Shown here: positions 8,957 to 16,972 of the stretch, piece by piece
Position numbering within the stretch: the stretch's first letter is position 1
How the letters are laid out: every line of letters starts with the position of its first letter
Assembly (NCBI GenBank): GCA_910588825.1
Contig: CAJURF010000034.1
Location: forward strand, 1 to 34,613
From: an uncultured Lachnospiraceae bacterium
GTDB lineage: Bacteria > Bacillota > Clostridia > Lachnospirales > Lachnospiraceae
Direction: 5' to 3'
DNA length: 34,613 nt
Position numbers and translations under genes: made by a program
The notes under the pieces: model-generated
Told to the model about the DNA's origin: nothing
The model's input: the letters and a program-made list of their open reading frames with translations, nothing else
The model's database searches: none

Positions 8957-10156
8957 ATGGGGGGCAGAATTGTTATGAAAAAGCTATTTCAAAAAATAAT
9001 GGCAGCACTACTGGCTGTTCTGGTTTTCGGCGGTGTGTGGGCATTGCCGTCTTATGGGGCAGCGGCGGCCAAGTGTTATACTATCCAAAAAGGAACCACC
9101 ACGGTCTATAAAAATAAAACGCTGACAAAGAAGTATGCGGTTATTCAGGGAAATGATGAAATTTCTATAAAATCAGTGTCGAAAAAAAGTGTAAAAATAA
9201 CCTGGAAGGCAAAGAATAAAAAGACCAGAACCGGTTATATTCAGACCAGTGCAGTTTTTACAAACACATCGGGGAAAAAATATACAGCAGGGGCAAATCT
9301 GAAACCCTGCCGCCGTCCCAAAGGACCTGGGTATGGAAATATATCCTCAGGACAAAAGGTCACGGTGTTGGGGAACAAGGGGAAATACACTCAGGTTAAA
9401 TATACCGCAGGGGGAAGCGTCAGATATGGGTTCCTCACAACTGCTCAGACAAAGAAGTATGTGATTGCAAAGAAAACGCCGTCAAAACCTGCATCCGGCA
9501 GTGTGTCCTATGCACCATATAAAGGGGTGCGTTACAATAACCAGGGCCTGAGCAAAGCCCGGCTTGCGGCGCTGAATAAGGCAAAGAAAATGGTGACTAT
9601 CCGCTGGAAAGCTCCCTGCACTTTCCCCACCTGGGCAGATGGGAGCGGTACATTCAGCGAGGCTGTGGCCGAGGACGGAACCCGGAGCAGGAAATTCACA
9701 GCAGGGAAGACTTATACCGGAGTGCCTTACTCCATGACAGACCACAGCTATGACAACACGGCATGGGCTGATATTCTGAAAAAAGGTATCACCAAAAAGT
9801 CCATGACTGCAAAGTTTGGAAATAGTCCCAAAGCCGGTACGGCAAAGGGAATCGACTGCAGTTATTTTGTCTATCAGGCTTTGGGCAGTGCTGTGGGGTT
9901 TGACAAAATCGAGTATCAGATGACAACCACAATGCAGAACAGCAAGTACTATAAAAAAATAAAATGGGGGAAAATAAAACCAGGAGATGTGTTAATCAGC
10001 CCTCAGCATACCATGTTGTATGTGGGAACTGTGGGTGATGGATACGCCATCTTTGAGGCATCTTCTTATGAATCAAAATGTTCTTATAAAGTATACCCCA
10101 AGGAATATGTAACCAGTAATTATGGGTGTTATAAATTCAGAGGGTTCAGTGATTAG
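8957..10156 (+). CDS. Secreted NlpC/P60-like cysteine hydrolase with SH3-like repeats
   Basis: A 399-residue exported protein. The ATG at 8957 follows AAGGAG; MKK at 8975 is a second possible start and 8912 lies inside the previous gene without a good site. The N terminus is a signal peptide (MKKLFQK, hydrophobic core, ending near SYGAAAA). Residues of about 40-100 and 110-175 are basic, beta-rich and SH3-like, suited to cell-wall binding. The C-terminal third has GIDCSYFVYQALG with the catalytic Cys (about residue 299) and KPGDVLISPQHTMLYVG with the catalytic His (about 351), the NlpC/P60 or CHAP-like layout. It likely cleaves peptidoglycan stem peptides or a related amide. Last gene of the plus-strand series. 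Confidence 0.85.
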   Translation: MGGRIVMKKLFQKIMAALLAVLVFGGVWALPSYGAAAAKCYTIQKGTTTVYKNKTLTKKYAVIQGNDEISIKSVSKKSVKITWKAKNKKTRTGYIQTSAVFTNTSGKKYTAGANLKPCRRPKGPGYGNISSGQKVTVLGNKGKYTQVKYTAGGSVRYGFLTTAQTKKYVIAKKTPSKPASGSVSYAPYKGVRYNNQGLSKARLAALNKAKKMVTIRWKAPCTFPTWADGSGTFSEAVAEDGTRSRKFTAGKTYTGVPYSMTDHSYDNTAWADILKKGITKKSMTAKFGNSPKAGTAKGIDCSYFVYQALGSAVGFDKIEYQMTTTMQNSKYYKKIKWGKIKPGDVLISPQHTMLYVGTVGDGYAIFEASSYESKCSYKVYPKEYVTSNYGCYKFRGFSD

Positions 10157-10196
10157 ATGAAACAGGGTGGCTGTCCCACGGCCACCCTGTTTCATC
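10156..10196 (+). terminator. Strong hairpin terminator after the secreted hydrolase gene
   Basis: A perfect 16-base-pair stem (arms 10156-10171 and 10181-10196) begins at the last base of the stop codon. There is only a weak T stretch after it, but stem strength and position fit transcript termination. Confidence 0.75.
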
Positions 10197-10255
10197 ATCC
10201 GAAAGCAAAAGATGTATGTATGACAGCCGCCGCATGATTTTTGTCAGTTCTCTTG

Positions 10256-10699
10256 TCAGTCCCTTTCCTTTTTTCTTTTCGTTTTCAAATAATGTACATA
10301 GAAAACAGAACATATACCGCTGACAATAAAATCAAAAGCGGAAACCATGCATAATTCCAACAAGACATCATGGAATTGCGGTTCTGTCAGAATTGCGAAT
10401 TGTAATATTATAGTAATAGGCGATGAAAGCAAAGTCAGGAACAGAGGAATCAACAAATATACCTTCCAGATGATTTGATAAGAATCAAGCAGACGGATAT
10501 ACACAATACTGCCCAGAGATATAAACAAAGCCATTCCTATTTCAGTAAAAATATGGTAGTATGTCAACTCCCCCCACCAGCCAAAGGTGAGGGATAAAAT
10601 TGAATATGGAATGAACACCAGTATAAGCAGTCTGAAAACTGAGTATATTTTTTCGGCTGTATGTTTCTTGATTTTCAATTCAATATAGTCTTTCTCCAT
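10256..10699 (-). CDS. Small four-helix membrane protein, unknown function
   Basis: A 147-residue protein with a short charged N terminus (MEKDYIELKIKKH) and four hydrophobic stretches that should cross the membrane, ending in a basic tail (KTKRKKERD). The ATG at 10699 follows AAAGGAATATTCAT. The frame is open to 10816, but that extension has no ribosome site and its residues look unlike the rest. The base composition is AT-rich compared with flanking operons, and the gene sits in a region of about 1 kb with no other gene, suggesting acquired DNA. I do not recognise a family; a permease-like accessory or bacteriocin-immunity type protein would fit, without proof. Confidence 0.55.
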   Translation of the reverse strand: MEKDYIELKIKKHTAEKIYSVFRLLILVFIPYSILSLTFGWWGELTYYHIFTEIGMALFISLGSIVYIRLLDSYQIIWKVYLLIPLFLTLLSSPITIILQFAILTEPQFHDVLLELCMVSAFDFIVSGICSVFYVHYLKTKRKKERD

Positions 10700-10871
10700 A
10701 TGAATATTCCTTTGCTCTAGAGCGTGTTTGTAAATACCGATACACGAAACACCACTATTTGCGCCATTGCTGTGTTGTCTTCCATCGCCGTATTCAGCCG
10801 CCTTATACTGGAACAAATATCAAGCATTTAGTGTTCGAGTATTTATGAACGGGTGTATTAGTTGAGAGAAC

Positions 10872-10923
10872 TTTTAACTGACCAGCTTATTAGCTGGGTG
10901 AAGGTTTGACCCTTCAGTTAAAA
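10872..10923. repeat. Three-stem (cloverleaf-like) inverted repeat
   Basis: The outer arms TTTTAAC and GTTAAAA enclose two perfect six-base-pair hairpins: CCAGCT-TATT-AGCTGG (10882-10897) and TGAAGG-TTTGAC-CCTTCA (10899-10916). This could fold as a three-way junction in DNA or RNA. It might be a mobile-element end, an RNA regulatory element or a recombination site. Confidence 0.6.
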
Positions 10924-11060
10924 ACATTTTTAAGAAATTTTGCCGTTATAGGCTCGTTGCCAATACGCCATACTTATTAACTAATTGGTTTTCTGTTCTA
11001 AATTCTGTAACTTTTGTACATGTAGTAGTACCTGGACAGTCAAAAGTTCTTTCTTGTATC

Positions 11061-11089
11061 AATATAGCACAAAGTCATATATGTTGCAA
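11061..11089 (-). promoter_or_regulatory. Putative sigma-A promoter for the membrane-protein gene
   Basis: On the minus strand TTGCAA (11089-11084) and TATATT (11066-11061) are separated by 17 bases. Transcription would start near 11054 and run toward the gene starting at 10699. Confidence 0.45.
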
Positions 11090-11317
11090 TATTTGTATTA
11101 AAATTAATTAGGATAACAGGGTTGAAAGGACAGCATGCAGCTGACCGGGAACTTGTGCATTTGGATTATTCAAATCTTCGGGTAACTGCGTTTTGTCAAT
11201 AACATACGTCCACGTCCAGTACACTTCATTCATCCACCTTGTACATGAAGATTTATTCGGCGTCATCTGCACAAGTATTTACCAACAGTTACTTACTTTG
11301 AAATTTGATCAAAAAAA

Positions 11318-11353
11318 CGGACACATCACACATACTGCTGTGTGATGTGTCCG
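11318..11353 (-). terminator. Intrinsic terminator of the pyr-antiporter-fum gene series
   Basis: A perfect 14-base-pair stem (11318-11331 with 11340-11353) is followed on the minus strand by seven T. It lies 28 bases after the last gene of the long minus-strand series. Confidence 0.9.
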
Positions 11354-11380
11354 CTGCCGATAAACAGGGGTATGTCCGCT

Positions 11381-11626
11381 CTAACGCAGGGTGGCTCCCT
11401 CCGGCCAGGCACCTGTCTCGTGGAATTCGATAATCAGTTTTCCCGCCAGGCGCATCTCGTCAATCCGTTCTTTTGTGTAGGCCGGAAGTTTTACTGTGGA
11501 TACACTGAGCTCCTTCTTGGCAATCTGGAAACTTCCGTCTAACTCAGTGGATGCCATCAGATTGGTATACCGATAGATAACCACATCCTGGTCTTCTGAT
11601 TCTTTTTCACATTTCAAACATTTCAT
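11381..11626 (-). CDS. Small conserved-looking protein with one CxxC, unknown
   Basis: An 81-residue protein that begins MKCLKCEKE, a CxxC that may bind a metal alone or as a dimer, and continues with mixed alpha/beta sequence without membrane segments. A ribosome site AAGGAG lies nine bases before the ATG. It follows fumB by 16 bases and precedes the terminator, so it is the last gene of the transcript. Position beside the iron-sulfur fumarase makes an accessory role conceivable, but nothing in the sequence shows it. No family recognised. Confidence 0.6.
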   Translation of the reverse strand: MKCLKCEKESEDQDVVIYRYTNLMASTELDGSFQIAKKELSVSTVKLPAYTKERIDEMRLAGKLIIEFHETGAWPEGATLR

Positions 11627-11642
11627 GATTGTCTGCTCCTTC

Positions 11643-12203
11643 TCATTTCGTATGGTGTTTCAGATAAGCGGCCCTTCCTTCTTCGTACAGGTTTCTGCCT
11701 TCACTGTCGATGATGACCACCAGAGGCATGTCTTCCACATAAAGTTTTCGGAGGGCTTCTGCGCCCAGATCTTCGTAGGCAATCAATTCACTCTTTTTGA
11801 TGCATCTGGCCAGAAGCGCTCCTGCGCCTCCGGTTGCGCCAAAGTAGACGCCGCTGTATTTTTTCATTGCTTCAATAACTTGTGGCAGCCGGGCGCCTTT
11901 TCCGATCATCCCACGGGCGCCCACAGACAGCATAGCCGGGGCATAGGCATCCATGCGCCCGCTGGTGGTGGGTCCGGCGGAACCGATCACGTGTCCGGGT
12001 TTTGCCGGAGTGGGCCCCACATAATAGATTACGGAATCGGCCGGGTCAAATGGCAGGGGCTGTCCTTTTTCCAGTGCTTCACACATTCGTTTGTGGCCTG
12101 CGTCTCTGGAGGTATAGATCGTCCCGGTGAGGTAGACGGTATCACCGGCATGAAGACTGCGGGCAGTTTCCTCTGTAAGAGGCAGACGGATATGTTTTTC
12201 CAT
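11643..12203 (-). CDS. fumB: Class I fumarate hydratase, beta subunit
   Basis: A 186-residue C-terminal-type subunit of the oxygen-sensitive [4Fe-4S] hydro-lyase that interconverts fumarate and L-malate. Recognisable features are GTIYTSRDAGHKR near residue 30, the YYVGPTPAKPGHVIGSAGPT stretch, TSGRMDAYAP, GARGMIGKG and YFGATGGAGAL, all typical of the swivelling beta domain. The length fits the separate beta subunit of two-gene enzymes. It starts one base after the fumA stop. L-tartrate dehydratase beta (TtdB) is the close alternative; the absence of a tartrate transporter or regulator favours fumarase. Confidence 0.88.
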   Translation of the reverse strand: MEKHIRLPLTEETARSLHAGDTVYLTGTIYTSRDAGHKRMCEALEKGQPLPFDPADSVIYYVGPTPAKPGHVIGSAGPTTSGRMDAYAPAMLSVGARGMIGKGARLPQVIEAMKKYSGVYFGATGGAGALLARCIKKSELIAYEDLGAEALRKLYVEDMPLVVIIDSEGRNLYEEGRAAYLKHHTK

Positions 12204-12204
12204 T

Positions 12205-13047
12205 TTAGATCACCTCTGTTCTATGGCGTGTCACATGACAGCTGATATTCACTGCGCAGGGCATGCCGGCAATGTGAGTGGGCATGGTTTCAATATTTAG
12301 TCCAATGGCAGTGGTTCTCCCGCCAAAGCCCTGGGGCCCGATTCCCAGTTCATTAATTTTTTCCAGCATCTCTCTTTCCAAATCCCTGTAAAATGGATCA
12401 GGATGGGAGGAATCAATAGGGCGGATCAGCGCTTTCTTGGCCAGCAGGGCCGCCTTGTCAAAGGTGCCGCCGATTCCCACCCCCACCACCATGGGAGGAC
12501 AGGGATTGGGTCCCGCAGCCTCAACCGTTTCCAAAATAAAGTCTTTGATGCCGGAAAGGCCGTGGGAGGGCTTGAACATACGGATAGCGCTCATATTCTC
12601 ACTGCCGAAGCCTTTGGGGACAACGGATATCTTAATATGGGTGCCCGGTACAATCTCCGTGTAGAGCATGGCCGGGGTGTTATCCCCGGTATTTTCCCGG
12701 CACAGGGGATCTTTTACCACAGACTTGCGCAGATATCCCCTCTCATATCCCCTGCGGACACCTTCGTCCACAGCCTCAGACAAAGCCCCTCCCGTAATGT
12801 GCACATCCTGTCCGATTTCCAGGAATACACATGCCATCCCGGTATCCTGGCAGATGGGCACCTGTTCCTGGCGGGCAATTTCAAAGTTCTCAATAATCTG
12901 GTCCAGCACGCCCTGGGCAATTTCCCAGTCCTCCTGTCTGCGGCAGCAGCGAAGTGCCTGCCCCACATCTTCTGGCAGGTGTTGATTTGCCTCAATACAT
13001 AATTTCTCTATCACATCAGTAATCTGCTGTGCTTGAATTTCGCGTAT
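12205..13047 (-). CDS. fumA: Class I fumarate hydratase, alpha subunit, apparent AUA start
   Basis: The catalytic, iron-sulfur subunit partner of fumB. Three cysteines expected to hold the [4Fe-4S] cluster are in ICQDTGMA, CRENTGDN and NPCPPMVVG; PQGFGGRTTA and the C-terminal PCAVNISCHVTRH are also typical. The first conventional start is GTG at 13014, which has no ribosome site and leaves the protein short. In the same frame the family-like N terminus REIQAQQITDV begins after an ATA at 13047-13045, which is preceded by AAGGAGATGATC, nearly a perfect match to the ribosome anti-SD complement, at a normal spacing of five bases. I therefore place the start at ATA; an ATG-to-ATA change or a sequence error is possible. 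Length is then 280 residues, usual for this subunit. Confidence 0.85.
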   Translation of the reverse strand: MREIQAQQITDVIEKLCIEANQHLPEDVGQALRCCRRQEDWEIAQGVLDQIIENFEIARQEQVPICQDTGMACVFLEIGQDVHITGGALSEAVDEGVRRGYERGYLRKSVVKDPLCRENTGDNTPAMLYTEIVPGTHIKISVVPKGFGSENMSAIRMFKPSHGLSGIKDFILETVEAAGPNPCPPMVVGVGIGGTFDKAALLAKKALIRPIDSSHPDPFYRDLEREMLEKINELGIGPQGFGGRTTAIGLNIETMPTHIAGMPCAVNISCHVTRHRTEVI

Positions 13048-13067
13048 GATATGATCATCTCCTTATG

Positions 13068-14252
13068 TCATGTATATTCTTTTTCCGGATATCTCGAATA
13101 TAAAAGTTTCAGCAAAACAGGCGTTGCAATGGAAGATACAATAATCAGCAGGATAACAGCTGTAAAGTATACAGGTTCCATCAGACCCACAGCAAGCCCT
13201 TTCTGCGCTACAATCAAAGCCACTTCCCCCCGTGTCATCATACCTACACCGATTTTCAGGGAATCCGCAGTGCTGAATCTGCAGATTTTTCCTATGAGTC
13301 CGCAGCCAATGATTTTTGTAACCAGCGCTACCAGTATGAAAGCCAGAGAAAATAAAAGGATATTCACATTGAGATCGCTGATATCTGTTTTCAGACCAAT
13401 ACTGGCAAAGAACACAGGGCCGAAGATCATGGAAGAACTTACATCCATTTTCTTGGCTATGTAGTCAGAGTCTTTGATACTGCACAGGATAATCCCTGCC
13501 ACAAAGGCTCCGGTAATGTCTGCGATGCCAAAATGAACCTCGGCAATGTAGGAAAGTCCGAAACACAGCGCAAGTCCGAAAATGGGAATCCTCTGGGTGT
13601 GGGGATATCTGTCGTCCAGGAATTTGAAAAACCGGTAGCTGATTAACCCCACCACAATGGCGAACAGGAAGAACAGCACAGTCTGGATGATCACCTGGCT
13701 GGACTGTGCAGAGTCGCTTTTAAATCCAATCACAAATGTCAGCACAATGATTCCGATCACATCATCTATAATAGCAGCGCTTAAAAGGGCAGTGCCCACT
13801 GTTCCCTGTAAATGCCCCATTTCCCGCAGTGCCTCCACGGTAATGCTCACAGAAGTGGCGGTCATAATGCAGCCGATGAATATGGCACGGTAAAATTCGT
13901 CCGTCCCCACTGCGGACGCTCCATAGAATCCCATGTATAAAAGAGTTCCGCCTGCCAGAGGGACTGCCACACCACAGCAGGCAATCAGGAACGCTACGGG
14001 GCCTGTTTTGATTAGTTTCTTTAAGTCCGTGGTCAATCCGGCGGAAAACATGAGCAGAATCACGCCGATTTCAGCCAGCTCAGCCATAAAGTCCGAACTC
14101 TGGACCAGGCCCAGAATGCTGGGGCCGATTAAAAGACCGGCTACGATCTCTCCGGCCACCTGAGGGGCTTTGCACCTGCGGGCCAAAAGACCGAAACATT
14201 TCGCGGTTACCAGTATAATGGCAAGGTCACGAAATATAGAATATTTATCCAT
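13068..14252 (-). CDS. CPA2-family cation:proton antiporter
   Basis: A 394-residue integral membrane protein with about 12 hydrophobic segments. The motifs VAGEIVAGLLIGPSILG near the N terminus, the SVSITVEAL region with DDVIGI, and IADITGAFVAGIIL match the Kef/NapA branch of monovalent cation:proton antiporters; no C-terminal TrkA-N or TrkA-C domain is present, so it is the short form. It exchanges Na+ or K+ for H+ across the cytoplasmic membrane. The start is ATG at 14252 after GGAGGTGATTACA; a GTG at 14261 lies inside that ribosome site. It lies 36 bases after pyrD and 20 before fumA, with no terminator between, so it may share the pyr transcript. Confidence 0.87.
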   Translation of the reverse strand: MDKYSIFRDLAIILVTAKCFGLLARRCKAPQVAGEIVAGLLIGPSILGLVQSSDFMAELAEIGVILLMFSAGLTTDLKKLIKTGPVAFLIACCGVAVPLAGGTLLYMGFYGASAVGTDEFYRAIFIGCIMTATSVSITVEALREMGHLQGTVGTALLSAAIIDDVIGIIVLTFVIGFKSDSAQSSQVIIQTVLFFLFAIVVGLISYRFFKFLDDRYPHTQRIPIFGLALCFGLSYIAEVHFGIADITGAFVAGIILCSIKDSDYIAKKMDVSSSMIFGPVFFASIGLKTDISDLNVNILLFSLAFILVALVTKIIGCGLIGKICRFSTADSLKIGVGMMTRGEVALIVAQKGLAVGLMEPVYFTAVILLIIVSSIATPVLLKLLYSRYPEKEYT

Positions 14253-14288
14253 TGTAATCACCTCCGCGCCTGTTTAATCTGTATCTCA

Positions 14289-15206
14289 TCAGCCGTCCAC
14301 CGCCCCAGTGAGACTGCGGATATCATCTATCCCGTATTGTTCAAGATATGCCTCTATGTCATCTATGATATCAGCCATGGCGCAGGGATTTTGAAAATTT
14401 GCCGTTCCCACAGCCACTGCGCTGGCTCCGGCAAGGATAAATTCCAGCGCGTCCTCAGCGGTCTGGATTCCGCCCATGCCGATAATGGGAAGTCCGGACG
14501 CGTGATGGGCTTCATAGACCATGCGGACTGCCACCGGCTTGATGGCAGGACCGGACAATCCACCGGTTTTATTTGCCAGAACAAACTTACGTCTGTGCAC
14601 ATCGATTTTCATTCCCGTGAGGGTATTGATTAAGGATATGGCATCTGCTCCGCCGGACTGGGCGGCACGGGCCATCTCTCCTATATTGGTTACGTTAGGG
14701 CTCAGTTTCATAATGACAGGCTGGGCGGCGTATTTCTTCACCGCCCGGGTGATAGCCTCCAGAGCGCCGGCATTTTGTCCAAAGGCAATGCCCCCCTCTT
14801 TTACGTTGGGACAGGACACATTGATCTCCAGCATATCCACAGGCTCTGCAGACAGCCGTTCCACCACCTGGCAGTAATCCTCCTGGGTTCTGCCGCACAC
14901 ATTCACCACCACCCGGGTGTCATATTGTTTTAAGAATGGCAGATCCCTCTGGCAGAATACCTCCACGCCTGGGTTCTGCAGGCCCACAGCGTTTAACATG
15001 CCGCTGCTGGTCTCCGCCAGACGGGGAGTGGAATTCCCGCTCCAGGGTACGCTGGCCACCCCTTTGGTTACCACAGCGCCCAGCCGGTTTAAATCTGTGT
15101 ACTGGGCGTATTCCGTTCCGGAGCCAAAGGTGCCGGAGGCGGACATTACCGGATTTTTCAACGTTACACCTGCAATTTCCACACTTGTACGTATTTTGGT
15201 TTTCAT
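14289..15206 (-). CDS. pyrD: Dihydroorotate dehydrogenase (NAD+), catalytic subunit, class 1B
   Basis: Oxidises dihydroorotate to orotate using FMN in the fourth step of UMP synthesis. At 305 residues it has NPVMSASGTFGSG near the start, the LEINVSCPNVKEGG motif with the active-site Cys of class 1 enzymes, IMKLSPNVTNIGEMA, GGLSGPAIKPVAVRMV and PIIGMGGIQTAEDALEFILAGA for FMN phosphate binding. The start is ATG at 15206, six bases after GGAGGT, overlapping the pyrK stop (ATGA). The adjacency to pyrK shows it is the 1B heterotetramer, which passes electrons to NAD+. Confidence 0.96.
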   Translation of the reverse strand: MKTKIRTSVEIAGVTLKNPVMSASGTFGSGTEYAQYTDLNRLGAVVTKGVASVPWSGNSTPRLAETSSGMLNAVGLQNPGVEVFCQRDLPFLKQYDTRVVVNVCGRTQEDYCQVVERLSAEPVDMLEINVSCPNVKEGGIAFGQNAGALEAITRAVKKYAAQPVIMKLSPNVTNIGEMARAAQSGGADAISLINTLTGMKIDVHRRKFVLANKTGGLSGPAIKPVAVRMVYEAHHASGLPIIGMGGIQTAEDALEFILAGASAVAVGTANFQNPCAMADIIDDIEAYLEQYGIDDIRSLTGAVDG

Positions 15207-16000
15207 AAGGCTACCTCCGTACTTAGGAAAACGGGGCCGTCCTTGCACACCCGTTTCCGGCACACATGTAAATGTTCATCTTCATGGACCGAGTCGCAGA
15301 CACAGCCCAGGCATGCACCGATTCCGCAGGCCATGCGCTCTTCCAGAGACAGCCAGCAGGGAATCCGCTCTGCCGCCGCATAAGCCTGGACTGCCCGCAG
15401 CATAGGGGTGGGGCCGCAGGCGAAGATTATGTCTGCCGCCAGCTCCCGTTTTCTGACAGCATCCAGTACATTGCCCGTTACAGCATCTGCGGTATCATCC
15501 TGTGTGTGCTCCACCGCGCATACCACAGGGCAGAACTTTTCAAATTCTTCCTTCAGGAAAATCTCATCTTTGTATCCCAGCACTGCTGTCACACTGCCTG
15601 CTAAGTGGGCGGCTGTCTCCAGCAGGGGCGGAATGCCGATGCCGCCTCCTAAAAGCAGAACCTTTTTTCCCTCACCCTCATCAAGAGGATATCCATTTCC
15701 CAGGGGGCCCATAAGTTCCAGGAAGTCTCCAGTCTTTAATGCGGAAAATTCTCTGGTCCCCTCCCCGGCTGTCCGGTATACCAGACGCAGGGCATTCCCA
15801 TCTGTCTGGCACACGCTGATGGGGCGGGGCAGAAGACGGCTCTTATCCTTGCTGTATGCCATTACGAACTGTCCCGGCTGGGCGCATCCGGCGATGGTTT
15901 CGGTGTGCAGCCACAGGCTGTAGATGTGGTTCCCCACAGATTCCTGGCGGATTACCCGGCAGTTTTCCTTCTGTTTATACTGCCCTTGTGTGTGTTCCAT
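15203..16000 (-). CDS. pyrK: Dihydroorotate dehydrogenase electron-transfer subunit
   Basis: Carries electrons from PyrD FMN through a [2Fe-2S] cluster and FAD to NAD+. The 265-residue protein has an FAD-binding LLPRPISVCQ (about 55-65), the nucleotide-binding GGGIGIPPLLETA (about 117-129), and a C-terminal cluster region with CGIGACLGCVC followed by HVCRKRVCKDGPVF, providing four cysteines. ATG at 16000 follows GGAGGAACACGAAT. It overlaps pyrD by four bases and follows pyrF by 45 bases, in an operon order common in Clostridia. Confidence 0.95.
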   Translation of the reverse strand: MEHTQGQYKQKENCRVIRQESVGNHIYSLWLHTETIAGCAQPGQFVMAYSKDKSRLLPRPISVCQTDGNALRLVYRTAGEGTREFSALKTGDFLELMGPLGNGYPLDEGEGKKVLLLGGGIGIPPLLETAAHLAGSVTAVLGYKDEIFLKEEFEKFCPVVCAVEHTQDDTADAVTGNVLDAVRKRELAADIIFACGPTPMLRAVQAYAAAERIPCWLSLEERMACGIGACLGCVCDSVHEDEHLHVCRKRVCKDGPVFLSTEVAL

Positions 16001-16045
16001 ATTCGTGTTCCTCCGTTGTTATCTCAGGTTTCAGCTTTTTGCAGC

Positions 16046-16972
16046 TCAGCCGCGTTTCCATGCCTGAAGAAGGTCGGCAGCCATATCCTCCACGGCTTTT
16101 CGGGAAGCCTGGGCGTATCCCTCTTCGCCGAAAGATGCGTACGGCTCTTTCTTATAAGCCGCGATAATCCCCCGGGAAGAATTAACAATAGCTCCCAAGC
16201 CGTCGTCTCCGAAAAAGTCCGCCAGGTCAGCGGCAGACGCCCCCTGGGCGCCATAACCCGGCACTAGGAAAAATGTGCGGGGCATAAGCTTTCGAAGGGC
16301 CTTTCCCATTTCCGGATAGGTGGCGCCGATGACTGCACCGATGTAACTGTAATCCCGGCCCATGTGTTCCAGCCCCCACTGGTTCACCTTTTCTCCTACC
16401 CATTCATATAGAGGCTTTCCGTCTATGAGCCTGTCCTGGAATTCCCCGCTGGAAGGGTTGGAAGTTTTTACCAGGATGAACAGGCCCTTTTTGTATTCTT
16501 TACACACTTCCACAAAAGGTTTTACCCCGTCGGAGCCCAGATAGGGATTTACAGTGGCAAAGTCTTCGTCAAAAGGTGCATAGGACCGGCTGCCAACCTG
16601 CACCCTTCCCAGGTGTCCGGCGGCATATGCTGCGGAGGTGGAACCGATATCCCCCCGCTTGATATCGCCGATGACAATCAAGCCCTTTTCATGGCAGTAA
16701 TCTACCGTCTGCTTATATGCTTTTAGTCCGGGAATGCCAAACTGTTCATACATGGCAATCTGTGGTTTTACAGCGGGAATCAGGTCCCAGACCGCATCTA
16801 TGATGCCTTTATTAAATTCCCAGACTGCCTGAGCGGCGCCTTCCAGGGTTTCCCCGTGCCGGGCAAAAGCTTCCTTTAAAAGAAAGCCTGGGATATAGTC
16901 AAGCATAGGGTCCAGACCCACCACAACAGGGGCCTGGGTTTTCTTTATTTTCTCAATCAGTTTTTCAATCAT
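16046..16972 (-). CDS. pyrF: Orotidine 5'-phosphate decarboxylase, type 2
   Basis: Decarboxylates OMP to UMP, the last step of the pathway. The 308-residue length and VVVGLDPMLDYIPG near the N terminus fit the longer type 2 form, as in many Clostridia and actinobacteria. The catalytic Lys/Asp set is in VIGDIKRGDIGSTSAAYA (about 95-112), and FFLVPGYGAQG and NSSRGIIAAYKK bind the phosphate. Its ATG overlaps the pyrC stop by four bases (ATGA), so the two are translationally coupled. PyrE, which makes the substrate, is not in the window. Confidence 0.95.
   Translation of the reverse strand: MIEKLIEKIKKTQAPVVVGLDPMLDYIPGFLLKEAFARHGETLEGAAQAVWEFNKGIIDAVWDLIPAVKPQIAMYEQFGIPGLKAYKQTVDYCHEKGLIVIGDIKRGDIGSTSAAYAAGHLGRVQVGSRSYAPFDEDFATVNPYLGSDGVKPFVEVCKEYKKGLFILVKTSNPSSGEFQDRLIDGKPLYEWVGEKVNQWGLEHMGRDYSYIGAVIGATYPEMGKALRKLMPRTFFLVPGYGAQGASAADLADFFGDDGLGAIVNSSRGIIAAYKKEPYASFGEEGYAQASRKAVEDMAADLLQAWKRG

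Larger units (their letters stand above)
10700..11317. other. AT-rich intergenic island with structured, partly degenerate sequence
   Basis: No convincing gene lies in this 600-base gap. On the minus strand a promoter (11061-11089) would give a leader of about 350 bases before the membrane-protein gene. It contains the three-stem element at 10872-10923, a stop-ended open frame of about 30 codons with two cysteines (near 10950-11045, CPGTTTCTKV), and an open frame upstream of 10699 that reads KAAEYGDGRQHSNGA. Bases 11110-11300 hold inverted words (ACTTGTGCA at 11151 with TGCACAAGT at 11268; GTAACTG at 11182 with CAGTTAC at 11286). The picture is one of decayed mobile DNA or a long regulatory leader. 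Confidence 0.4.

Noticed and set aside
11643..13047. L(+)-tartrate dehydratase TtdAB instead of fumarase
   Set aside because: The families are close, but there is no tartrate transporter or regulator and two-gene class I fumarase is the commoner case in Clostridia; kept as an alternative only.
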